Below, piece after piece: positions 1 through 6,229 of a stretch of DNA of 23,062 nucleotides. Positions within the stretch are counted from its first letter, which is position 1. Each line of letters starts with the position of its first letter. Source of the stretch: a virus. Location of the stretch: positions 1 to 23,062 of IMG/VR virus record IMGVR_UViG_3300009506_000198. One strand, written 5' to 3'. The notes beneath the pieces were generated by a model. It had not been told where the DNA came from. It made no database searches and saw nothing but the letters and a program-made list of their open reading frames with translations. The position numbers were made by a program, and so were the translations under genes.

Positions 1-2
1 CG

Positions 3-170
3 ATACTAGAAAGGTTTCGTGTTGACGATAAAAAGGTCGGAATAGTCCAAGGTGTTTCCGGTGTAGCTCTGAATGTACAATATATAAACTTTATTGACGG
101 GTGGTCATTGGGCGAAGATCTGAAACCAAGATGCCCTAAACATAGTAAGGAGATCAAAAATGAATTCTGA
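3..170 (+). CDS. C-terminal end of an unrecognised protein (5' truncated)
   Basis: An open frame enters from the left edge and runs 55 codons to a TGA. Its last bases overlap the start of the next gene, the tight packing seen throughout the window. The visible tail reads ILERFRVDDKKVG, continues through a mixed hydrophobic stretch and ends in a basic segment (KHSKEIKNEF). There is no recognisable motif and the N-terminus lies outside the window, so no function can be given. The other two forward frames stop within the first 25 bases, which supports this frame. Confidence 0.5.
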   Translation: MLERFRVDDKKVGIVQGVSGVALNVQYINFIDGWSLGEDLKPRCPKHSKEIKNEF

Positions 171-369
171 TTCAGAATCCCTGCTATCCGGTAGACAACA
201 ATTGGATATCGAAGAAGCGAAGAAAAAAGCTTTCGATCCACATAAGAATGAAAAGTCAGAAGGTTTCAAAGTGCAAAAAGCCAAACAGTTCAAAAATAAA
301 GTAGACAATAGACGGAAGCGAAATAAGATTTCAAAGGTATCAAAAAAGAAGAATAGAAAAAATAAATAA
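160..369 (+). CDS. Small lysine-rich basic protein, unknown function
   Basis: This 69-residue protein has a good ribosome binding site (AAGGAG about six bases before the ATG). The first 20 residues are mixed and slightly acidic. The rest, especially residues 45-69, is dominated by Lys, Arg and Asn (for example NRRKRNKISKVSKKKNRKNK). There is no Cys, no membrane segment and no fold signature. Such a tail could bind nucleic acid or be packaged with DNA, but that is inference from charge alone. It overlaps the end of the upstream gene and is followed two bases later by the HNH endonuclease gene. Confidence 0.6.
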   Translation: MNSDSESLLSGRQQLDIEEAKKKAFDPHKNEKSEGFKVQKAKQFKNKVDNRRKRNKISKVSKKKNRKNK

Positions 370-370
370 C

Positions 371-1057
371 ATGAGATCTAGAAAACCATTCAAGCAAATT
401 CTGATTGACCATGTTGATAAACGTGGTGAGAATGAATGCTGGCCGTGGACTGGTCACATAGGGAAGAATGGTTATGGTAAGGCTGTTAGAACAATAAAAT
501 ATGGTGGTATTTCAGATAGAAAACAAAAAACCTATAGGGCTCACCGTGCCTACCTAATCTTCGTAGCCAAAAAGAAAGTTCCAAAAGACGCTTACGTATG
601 TCACACTTGCGACAATCCACCGTGTTGCAATCCTAATCACTTGGTAATTGGTGATGCAAAATGGAATAATGCTGATATGGTAAAAAAGGGGCGCAATGTA
701 ATTTTGCGTGGTGAAAATAGTGCTTTAGCAAAACTAAGCGATAAACAGGTAGCGATAATCAAAAAAGCACTAAGCGATCACAGAGTATCGGCAATGGAGA
801 TACAGGATAGATTTCATATTTCTGAACCAAATGTGCGTAAAATTATAAATGGAAGTAGATGGAAACATATTTATCCATTTGGATCGATTGAAACTGTAAT
901 GGGTAATCGTAGACCTAACGCTATGTCAAAACATTTACGTTTATCAATTAGAAAATACGGTATGAAAGAAACTGCAAAGCATACTAAATTATCTATGTCA
1001 AAATTGCGTATATTAGCTTATCCGTTAGCTCCCGGATATAAGTATGGGGTAAAATAA
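371..1057 (+). CDS. Free-standing HNH endonuclease with C-terminal helix-turn-helix
   Basis: This 228-residue protein has the layout of phage HNH homing endonucleases. Near the N-terminus are ECWPWTG (residues 22-28) and RAHRAY (56-61). The HNH and zinc core follows: VCHTCDNPPCCNPNHL at 76-91, where H78 and the N89-H90 pair form the catalytic motif and C80, C85 and C86 are likely zinc ligands. Residues 114-166 (RGENSALAKLS onward to NGSRWKHI) are the DNA-binding helix-turn-helix usual in this family. Residues 186-218 look like a second helix-turn-helix. Enzymes of this type cut DNA to spread their own gene. The frame is intact and the key residues are present, so it may be active. No neighbouring gene is visibly split by it. 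The 3683-4192 protein shares its DNA-binding part. Confidence 0.92.
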   Translation: MRSRKPFKQILIDHVDKRGENECWPWTGHIGKNGYGKAVRTIKYGGISDRKQKTYRAHRAYLIFVAKKKVPKDAYVCHTCDNPPCCNPNHLVIGDAKWNNADMVKKGRNVILRGENSALAKLSDKQVAIIKKALSDHRVSAMEIQDRFHISEPNVRKIINGSRWKHIYPFGSIETVMGNRRPNAMSKHLRLSIRKYGMKETAKHTKLSMSKLRILAYPLAPGYKYGVK

Positions 1058-1059
1058 AA

Positions 1060-1521
1060 ATGGAAAGGTCAGGTGAGGCAATGGACCCTAGAAATGGTAG
1101 ACACATGAAATATCTTCTTACTGGCGATCCTGATTTTTTGAATGACGTTGAAGTAGTAAGAAGTTTTCTTGAAGACTTAGTTGAAGCGATCGATATGGAA
1201 GCTGTAGATGAACCAAAGGTTTATTGGCTTCCGCCAATTCTAGAAAACATGTCACTTGATTGTCCTAATGACGCTGGTGGTGTTACCGGTGTTGTAGTGT
1301 TGAGTACGTCACATGCTTCAATCCATACCTTCCCTGAATGCTCCTATGCCGTGTGTGATGTCTATTCGTGTAAAGATTATGATCCACAAATACCGCCTAA
1401 TGTAATGTCCGCTCACTTCGGAATAAAAACGATTTTTTCTACAGATTTGTCATATTCCCTGAAATATCCCTATCCACTTCCGGATCCGGTTCAGCGAAAG
1501 AAAAACGTTTCTGGTATATAG
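1060..1521 (+). CDS. speD: S-adenosylmethionine decarboxylase homologue (SpeD-like proenzyme)
   Basis: SpeD makes decarboxylated S-adenosylmethionine for spermidine synthesis. It is made as a proenzyme that cuts itself to form a pyruvoyl cofactor. The core here is LSTSHASIHTFPE (81-93). Ser84 would become the pyruvoyl group, His89 matches the processing histidine, and Cys104 in VYSC lies 15 residues later, the same spacing as His68 and Cys83 in the Thermotoga enzyme. The residue before the cut is Thr83, where Glu is usual, and the position of Thermotoga Ser55 is Thr76. At 153 residues the length is near the bacterial single-chain class, with about 20 extra N-terminal residues. An ATG at 1081 has a better ribosome binding site (AGGTGAGG) and may be the true start. 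Decarboxylases for arginine or ornithine have evolved from SpeD, so the substrate is not certain. No spermidine synthase is in the window. Confidence 0.88.
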   Translation: MERSGEAMDPRNGRHMKYLLTGDPDFLNDVEVVRSFLEDLVEAIDMEAVDEPKVYWLPPILENMSLDCPNDAGGVTGVVVLSTSHASIHTFPECSYAVCDVYSCKDYDPQIPPNVMSAHFGIKTIFSTDLSYSLKYPYPLPDPVQRKKNVSGI

Positions 1522-1525
1522 GCGT

Positions 1526-1981
1526 ATGCCTATAACTCTAGAAAAAGCCAAAAAACGTTTCGAAGATAAACTAAGGTCCAAAGGTAAAACTAAATGTCCT
1601 GTGTGTGGCCGTACTTCGATTATCTATCAGCGCGTAGTTGACAGGACTATGGCTACTACGCTTCAACTGTGGGCTAAAGAACGTGGTGACGCTTACGTTC
1701 ACGTTAGAAGCTTCCTTGAAAGCAAAGGACTCGAATCTCAAGCGCGTGGTGGTAGCTTTACGAAACTACGCCACTGGGGATTGATAGAGTCAAAGGGTAG
1801 ACAGTCCGGATATTGGCGCATAACAGAAAAAGGGTTTGCGTATTTAGCCGGTAGGAAGAAGATTCACAAGGTCGCTCTAGTCGCTAATCAAGATGGTAGA
1901 GTGATCGGTTATTTGGCTGAAGAAGGCAAGGTGTCTATTCATGATGCTCTGAACACTAAATTTGATAAGGGTAAACTATGA
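1526..1981 (+). CDS. Winged-helix DNA-binding protein with N-terminal CPVC motif
   Basis: This 151-residue protein starts with a basic helix and one zinc-ribbon-like half site, CPVCG (C24, C27). Residues 40-115 have the order of a winged helix: a helical part (MATTLQLWAKERG, RSFLESKGL), a recognition-like helix (SFTKLRHWGLIE, 77-88), and a beta wing ending YWRITEKGFAYLAG (96-109). The C-terminus has a short beta segment with GRVIGYL and IHDALNTKF. Small proteins with this layout are common in phages and are usually annotated as hypothetical or putative transcriptional regulators. Only one CxxC pair is visible, so metal binding would need a partner or dimerisation. It overlaps the next gene by ATGA. 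Confidence 0.7.
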   Translation: MPITLEKAKKRFEDKLRSKGKTKCPVCGRTSIIYQRVVDRTMATTLQLWAKERGDAYVHVRSFLESKGLESQARGGSFTKLRHWGLIESKGRQSGYWRITEKGFAYLAGRKKIHKVALVANQDGRVIGYLAEEGKVSIHDALNTKFDKGKL

Positions 1982-2301
1982 ACGACAAAATACTATACGC
2001 TATAAACGATGCTAAAGTAACTCGAACACATAGAAGGGATGTAGAAGAATTCTGTAAATTAGATAAGCTACACAAACAAGGAAAGTTGAGTGCTTCAAAA
2101 CAGAAAAGGCGAAATAGAATTATGTTTCGCCTAATAAAGGCTGGTATACTGAGGCAAATGAATCGTGAAGCTTTAGAAGAAGCCGCACGGATCATGTATA
2201 ACAATTTTCCTTGGCATAGGAAGCTAAAGCTAAGGTTTCAATTTTTGTTTCGAAAATTCAAGAAATGGTTTTCAAAAGTTTTTTTTAGGAAGGAAGGGTA
2301 A
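1978..2301 (+). CDS. Unrecognised basic protein
   Basis: The gene encodes 107 residues and starts in an ATGA overlap with the upstream gene, preceded by AAGGGT. The sequence is highly basic and looks helical: the middle (KLHKQGKLSASKQKRRNRI) and the C-terminus (LRFQFLFRKFKKWFSKVFF) are rich in Lys, Arg and aromatic residues. The C-terminal 30 residues could form an amphipathic membrane-binding helix, but there is no true transmembrane segment. I do not recognise a family. The frame, ribosome binding site and overlap support it as a real gene. Two bases separate it from the metallopeptidase-like gene, which suggests joint translation. Confidence 0.6.
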   Translation: MNDKILYAINDAKVTRTHRRDVEEFCKLDKLHKQGKLSASKQKRRNRIMFRLIKAGILRQMNREALEEAARIMYNNFPWHRKLKLRFQFLFRKFKKWFSKVFFRKEG

Positions 2302-2303
2302 TC

Positions 2304-2921
2304 ATGTCAGTAAGTGCAATAGTAACATTGGTTTTGTGTATACTCGGTTTTGTCGGAATCGCGATATGGGCGTTTACATTAGGTAGGAAATACCGGTGGA
2401 CAAAAGGTGTTCAAAGGAATCGAAAGATAGACGGTGATATCGAAGTCATAACGATAAATACACCAGGTGCAACAGAATCATCTAGAAATATTTTGGCTGA
2501 TTCTTGCGCCTACGCTGTACAAGCGTGTTTTGTGGCGTGGAATAGATATATTCAAAATACCAATATGGATAAGGCGGAAAGTGAAATCGACACCGTTGGA
2601 ATATCATTTATAAGTGATAGTGAAATGGATGAATACCAAAAGCACGATCCACATGAACGTGTAGCAGCGTACTTTCATTTCACTTCAAGATCAATTGGTT
2701 CTAGCGCTCCTACTGCGGTTATTAGAAACAGCCTAGCAAAAACTGTAAATGAAACAGGTGAACCGGTGATTCATGAGATGTTACACGGACTTTTGAAAAG
2801 ATGTTCCGATGTAGGTCTAGACTATGATCACAAACATGAGTCTTGGATCATCGTCGGAAGGAGCGCTAGAGCTGAATATAAAAGGATTCATGGCGACGAT
2901 CTACCACGTCCTAAAGTTTAG
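2304..2921 (+). CDS. Membrane-anchored HExxH metallopeptidase-like protein
   Basis: The 205-residue product starts with one strong hydrophobic segment (about residues 3-26, followed by RKYRW), so it is probably anchored in the cytoplasmic membrane. The remainder is soluble. Near the end is VIHEMLHGLLKR: His157, Glu158 and His161 form the HExxH zinc site, and H176 or H178 in DHKHESW could be the third ligand. This is the minimal signature of a zincin peptidase. No specific family is recognised and the substrate is unknown. The ribosome binding site is good (AAGGAAGGG). A transcription terminator follows the stop codon, so this gene closes the first transcription block. A second membrane HExxH gene lies at 7208-7738. 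Confidence 0.72.
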   Translation: MSVSAIVTLVLCILGFVGIAIWAFTLGRKYRWTKGVQRNRKIDGDIEVITINTPGATESSRNILADSCAYAVQACFVAWNRYIQNTNMDKAESEIDTVGISFISDSEMDEYQKHDPHERVAAYFHFTSRSIGSSAPTAVIRNSLAKTVNETGEPVIHEMLHGLLKRCSDVGLDYDHKHESWIIVGRSARAEYKRIHGDDLPRPKV

Positions 2922-2943
2922 TTAGACGTATTCTATAGTGACG

Positions 2944-2981
2944 ATACAGCCGTGATTCTTGTGGATTGCGGCTGTATTTTT
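2944..2981 (+). terminator. Rho-independent terminator
   Basis: A perfect 9-base-pair stem (ATACAGCCG at 2944-2952 with CGGCTGTAT at 2969-2977) encloses a 16-base loop and is followed by a run of T. It sits just after the stop of the metallopeptidase-like gene and before a gap, where an operon end is expected. Confidence 0.8.
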
Positions 2982-3059
2982 GTCATTTTTATAAATCTAA
3001 ATAGTTGAAGCGACACAAAACAATTCATCGTACCATTGTGGTACTGTTACCTATCTTGT

Positions 3060-3266
3060 ATGACAAAGAAATACGGTAAAACAATTATGTTTTGGGTGTA
3101 CCTTGTGTACTTCCTATTTTTCATTTTCTGGTGTTCGTTTGTGTGGGTAGGTTGTGGAAATGAAACTGTAACTTATCCGTCTACATCGTATTCAATTCTA
3201 TTCGGAATGGTTTACGGAAAAATTTATTATGAGTATTTCAAGCCGTGGATGAAGGGTAGACTATAA
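3060..3266 (+). CDS. Small membrane protein, unknown function
   Basis: From the ATG at 3060 the frame gives 68 residues: a short basic start (MTKKYGK), a very hydrophobic aromatic segment (about residues 8-28, FWVYLVYFLFFIFW), then a segment with a possible second weak membrane span and a basic end (KPWMKGRL). The frame stays open upstream to a TTG at 3036, but that start lies inside a hairpin and lacks a ribosome binding site. The 3060 ATG has no clear one either. The size and hydrophobicity would fit a holin or another phage membrane peptide, but nothing specific supports that. The next gene starts one base after the stop. Confidence 0.5.
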   Translation: MTKKYGKTIMFWVYLVYFLFFIFWCSFVWVGCGNETVTYPSTSYSILFGMVYGKIYYEYFKPWMKGRL

Positions 3267-3267
3267 T

Positions 3268-3642
3268 ATGAAAAATAATAATGTAAAATCTATGAATCTA
3301 CATTCATTGAGCAAACAAGGTTTAGTGCAAATGGTAGTAGGCCTTCAGGCTTCAATAAAGCAATTGCAAACAGACCTATTGAGATGTCAAGTGATGGCGG
3401 CTACTCGTTTAGATGTTATCCGTTTACTCGGATACATAATGAACAGAGATCCATCACCGGATCCGGTTCAGTTGTCAATGGTAACACCAATGGTTCCGGA
3501 AGTGAAAAAGATTATGGCAGGTGAACTAAATGACCTAGCCGTTCATTTGCGTACTAGAGCTGATGAATTTGAAAAGGTTTCCGCGCGTCTAATACAAGAA
3601 GTAGACAAAGAACCTGAAGAAGAAAAGAAAGTGAAAGAATGA
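3268..3642 (+). CDS. Unrecognised helical protein
   Basis: The 124-residue product is preceded by AAGGGT at a suitable distance. It appears mostly alpha-helical, with heptad-like hydrophobic spacing in residues 12-45 (LHSLSKQGLVQMVVGLQASI onward) and again at about 85-112. A proline-rich break (PSPDPVQ) separates the two, and the tail is charged (EEEKKVKE). This suggests a coiled-coil or helical hairpin protein. No catalytic motif or known family is recognised. Confidence 0.6.
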   Translation: MKNNNVKSMNLHSLSKQGLVQMVVGLQASIKQLQTDLLRCQVMAATRLDVIRLLGYIMNRDPSPDPVQLSMVTPMVPEVKKIMAGELNDLAVHLRTRADEFEKVSARLIQEVDKEPEEEKKVKE

Positions 3643-3682
3643 AAAAATTCATCGCTTACTTCTTCAGAGTGTAATTATACTT

Positions 3683-4192
3683 GTGTCGATTATATCGAAA
3701 AACTTACGTAAGAAACAGGTGAAGAAGATCAAGCGATTGATCGTTAGCGGTAAAGGTCTAAGTGAAGTAGCTGGTTTGTATAATGTCTCTTATATGACCA
3801 TTTACAAAATAGCCGCTGGTTTGACCTGGAATAATGTAAAACCTACCGGAAAGCTAATAGGGGATAGAGATTATAAATCGAAACGTGTTTTTTCTTTGGC
3901 ACAATGTGAACGTATAGCGCTGAAGAAAATGAAAAAACGTTTTTCGAATAATCGGATAGCTACAAAGTTGGAAACTTCTGAATCAACCATTCAAAGGGCG
4001 GTAGAAAATGGAATGGCTTCTTTGGGTATGAAGCTTCATAAGTCTTCACTGAATGGTGGGTTCACCAAAGAACAAAAGGGTTATCAGCTAACCGATGAAG
4101 AAATTCAATCTCTGATAGACATAAGTGTTTCTGGTGATGTTCCTAAATGGATACGTAAGGAGAACGAAAGTGAAAGAAAAAAAGTCCGATGA
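3683..4192 (+). CDS. Tandem helix-turn-helix protein related to HNH-endonuclease DNA-binding domains
   Basis: This 169-residue basic protein starts at a GTG. Residues 8-53 (LRKKQVKKIKRLIVSGKGLS, then EVAGLYNVSYMTIYKIAAGL, then TWNNV) match the pattern of the helix-turn-helix at the end of phage HNH endonucleases, including the closing G-x-x-W. The HNH enzyme at 371-1057 has the same pattern. A second helix-turn-helix follows (about 70-112, FSLAQCERIALKK and NRIATKLETSESTIQRAV), and residues 133-163 could form a third helical unit. There is no HNH, GIY-YIG or other nuclease motif. It may be a regulator or the DNA-binding remnant of a homing endonuclease. The start is uncertain because no good ribosome binding site precedes it. 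Confidence 0.62.
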   Translation: MSIISKNLRKKQVKKIKRLIVSGKGLSEVAGLYNVSYMTIYKIAAGLTWNNVKPTGKLIGDRDYKSKRVFSLAQCERIALKKMKKRFSNNRIATKLETSESTIQRAVENGMASLGMKLHKSSLNGGFTKEQKGYQLTDEEIQSLIDISVSGDVPKWIRKENESERKKVR

Positions 4193-4553
4193 AATATCTT
4201 CTCTGAAAGAAAGAATCAAAAATCTAGAATGCGAATTGGAGAAATTCAAGGATAAGTATTATTGTTTATGTCCGGCGCTTCCAACTGACTTATGGAATAG
4301 ATCAAAGAATGTATGGGCTTCAGCTTTACATTCTTATTTATATGGTGAACCTGGTGATCCTGGTCCTTTGGCAATAATTGAAAGAGCACTTTTTGACGCT
4401 GAAAAAAGGGGACCTTCCGGAAGGAAGGATCAAAATAAAGTACATTGCAATGGAGAGTGTAACTGTTCTTCGAAAAAGGTAGAAAAGGATGACTCGAAAA
4501 AAACACAGAAAGTATCCGGAAAGAAACGATCCACCACAAAGAAAAAGAAGTAA
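4170..4553 (+). CDS. Unrecognised protein with coiled-coil start and lysine-rich tail
   Basis: The likely start is the GTG at 4170, which has AAGGAG eight bases upstream. A longer reading from an ATG at 4125 lacks one. The product is then 127 residues. It begins with a charged heptad-like helix (EISSLKERIKNLECELEKFK). A central part follows (CLCPALPTDLWNRSKNVWAS, then ALHSYLYGEPGDPGPLAIIE) that looks globular, then a cysteine group (HCNGECNC) and a Lys/Ser/Thr tail (KKRSTTKKKK). The central part resembles small phage proteins often found near DNA-metabolism genes, but I cannot name a function. It overlaps the upstream gene by 23 bases and the downstream one by 65. Confidence 0.55.
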   Translation: MKEKKSDEISSLKERIKNLECELEKFKDKYYCLCPALPTDLWNRSKNVWASALHSYLYGEPGDPGPLAIIERALFDAEKRGPSGRKDQNKVHCNGECNCSSKKVEKDDSKKTQKVSGKKRSTTKKKK

Positions 4554-4839
4554 TATACAACAGGAAGAATACGGATATCCATTGTACAGGTGTGCAATGT
4601 GTGATGAAATAATAATGCCAAATACCGTATCTTCTATTTCATTATCTTCACTATTATCTTTGATTAGCGATCCAAATATAATAAATATCGGTTGTCTTCA
4701 AAGGTTTATTGTGCATACGTGTGCAAATGGATCGTACGGAATAGCCCACCTTTCCGGTATAATTTCACGTAAGGTAATGACTGATGCTAGAAAATTACCA
4801 AGTGAACTTTCGAACAATAAATGTGTAGGTCCTAACTGA
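4489..4839 (+). CDS. Unrecognised protein with cysteine pairs
   Basis: The 116-residue frame starts inside the 3' end of the preceding gene, in another frame. Its first 30 residues are therefore encoded by DNA also used for the Lys-rich tail of that gene, and they are accordingly basic and low in complexity. The more convincing part starts near residue 33: YRCAMCDEIIMPNTV carries a CxxC pair. A later CLQRFIVHTC segment and a GYAHLSG-like stretch (read SYGIAHLSG) might complete a zinc site. A shorter start near 4597 is possible. The stop overlaps the next ATG by one base. Confidence 0.5.
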   Translation: MTRKKHRKYPERNDPPQRKRSNIQQEEYGYPLYRCAMCDEIIMPNTVSSISLSSLLSLISDPNIINIGCLQRFIVHTCANGSYGIAHLSGIISRKVMTDARKLPSELSNNKCVGPN

Positions 4840-5528
4840 TGAAGTCTAAAAAAAATAAACCGTTATTGAGTTATAAAAAGAAGCTGGAACTATCGGCCGA
4901 AATATACGGCCTAATGATGGAAGGTGATAGTGATGGCGAGATCATTGAAAGCCTAGATATCACACCACAAGAGTACGCTATTGCAAAAAAGTTTTTGCTT
5001 GAAAGTAAGGGGAATGAAGAATCGATTTTATCTAGTAAAGAACGTTTCGCTAAATACGTTATTGTTCAGGACAGAAATACACGTGCTTTAGACGAATTGA
5101 TAGTGAACCTTGACGCTAAGAATCAGTATAACGCTTTGGTAGGAGCTATCAGGTTGAGATCTGATATTGCTGATAGAGTAATCACTACAGGTCAAACGTT
5201 AGGCGTGATATCTAAGGAACCGGAAAAGAAAATGGTTTTCAATGGTATCGCGATAAGTGAAATAAACGAAAAAGAATTGAAAACCGGTTTAGTAAAAGCA
5301 ATTACTAGTTTCGGTAAAATGATGAGACGATATGGTGGTGGAAAAGATATTTCTGAAATCAAAACAGGTGAGCTTCATCGTGGTGAAGGTATAAAGGTTC
5401 TTCCGGAAGATTTCTCTACTACCGCTGCTATGGGTGCTCCACCTATGAAGGAAAAGTCAAAGGACAAGAAAAATAGGGCTAAGACCGGTAAAAGAGCGGC
5501 TGGCCGTAGAAGAGTAAAGGAGAAATAA
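4839..5528 (+). CDS. Candidate small terminase subunit (DNA-binding, helical)
   Basis: This 229-residue protein has an N-terminal helix-turn-helix-like part (about 15-55: SAEIYGLMMEGDSDGEIIES, then LDITPQEYAIAKKFL). A long helical middle follows (65-125, including DRNTRALDELIVNLD and NALVGAIRLRSDIADRV), then a very basic, probably disordered C-terminus (KDKKNRAKTGKRAAGRRRVK). DNA-binding head, helical oligomerisation middle and variable tail is the known plan of small terminase subunits, which recognise phage DNA and pass it to the large subunit. The large terminase gene lies 3.5 kb downstream and no better candidate lies in the window. There is no sequence motif that proves the role. It could instead be another DNA-binding protein. 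Confidence 0.45.
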   Translation: MKSKKNKPLLSYKKKLELSAEIYGLMMEGDSDGEIIESLDITPQEYAIAKKFLLESKGNEESILSSKERFAKYVIVQDRNTRALDELIVNLDAKNQYNALVGAIRLRSDIADRVITTGQTLGVISKEPEKKMVFNGIAISEINEKELKTGLVKAITSFGKMMRRYGGGKDISEIKTGELHRGEGIKVLPEDFSTTAAMGAPPMKEKSKDKKNRAKTGKRAAGRRRVKEK

Positions 5529-5530
5529 AA

Positions 5531-6229
5531 ATGGCTAATGGAGTTATTATAGGCGGTAGAAGTTACGAATTAAGGCATCCACAAACAGGTGCTTCAATTC
5601 CTATCTTCAATTGGAAAGATACAGGGATGGAATTCAAGATCGGTGATGGATATAATAAACGTCGTAAAGTACCTATTACATTGGGTGTTGTTCATTGGAC
5701 TGGTTCAGAGAATTCGGTTGAAACAATGTTCAACGTTTTGAATAAGCGAAAGCTAGGCGTTGAGTATTGTATCAGTCCTTACGGATCGCTTTATCAGTTC
5801 TGTGATATGATGGAAGTTGATACGGCTGACGCTGGTGCGGCTAATAAAATAAGTTGGGGTGTTGAAGTGGTGAACGCTGGAATTCGTAGGATGAATACGG
5901 TATGGCGTGAACCGCGATATCGTAAAACAAAGATGGGTCCACGCCACCCATATGAAACACGTATTCACGGAAGAAACGTGAAGTGTTGGGATTTCTACAA
6001 AGAACAAACGATGACGTTGCTAGCATTGAATAGTCTCATTGCTGAGGTGATTCCTACGTATGAAAGTAACGTGTGTGTAGCTAATAAAGAAATCAATTGG
6101 CGCGAATTCAAAGGAGCTATCGGTCACTTTCATATCACAAGAAGAAAGCTTGATCCTGGAACTGAACCGATGAAACACCTTCACGAATTTATGAAGTACG
6201 GAATACTTCCAGGTTACATCTGTAAGTGA
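5531..6229 (+). CDS. N-acetylmuramoyl-L-alanine amidase (endolysin, Amidase_2 type)
   Basis: The product (232 residues) is a zinc amidase that would cut the bond between muramic acid and L-alanine in host peptidoglycan at lysis. Motifs of the Amidase_2/PGRP fold are visible. GVVHWTGSEN (52-61) carries the first zinc ligand, H55. VEYCISPYGSLYQFCD (77-92) is the usual second strand pair, and SWGVEVVN (108-115) follows. GHFHITRRKLDPGTEP (198-213) supplies His199 or His201 and Asp208, with Lys206 nearby, as in the AmpD-type H...K.DPG ending. There is no signal peptide or membrane segment, so release would need a holin or another route. The ribosome binding site is strong (AAAGGAG). Residues 1-50 and 125-150 are unassigned. 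The gene ends in a GTGA overlap with the next. Confidence 0.88.
   Translation: MANGVIIGGRSYELRHPQTGASIPIFNWKDTGMEFKIGDGYNKRRKVPITLGVVHWTGSENSVETMFNVLNKRKLGVEYCISPYGSLYQFCDMMEVDTADAGAANKISWGVEVVNAGIRRMNTVWREPRYRKTKMGPRHPYETRIHGRNVKCWDFYKEQTMTLLALNSLIAEVIPTYESNVCVANKEINWREFKGAIGHFHITRRKLDPGTEPMKHLHEFMKYGILPGYICK

Noticed and set aside
3036-3059. A TTG start extending the small membrane protein upstream
   Set aside because: The TTG lies in the loop of a perfect hairpin (3030-3044), has no ribosome binding site and adds a Cys/Tyr-rich stretch without a family match; ATG 3060 is preferred, though also weak.
1480-3471. A 15-base exact repeat (CCGGATCCGGTTCAG at 1480-1494 and 3457-3471)
   Set aside because: Both copies lie in coding frames and encode the same short PDPVQ peptide; there is no similarity on either side and no third copy, so it is probably coincidence.
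3639-3674. An 11-codon open frame (MKKFIAYFFRV) overlapping the previous stop by ATGA
   Set aside because: Too short and without a clear ribosome binding site; the hydrophobic-basic content alone does not support a gene.
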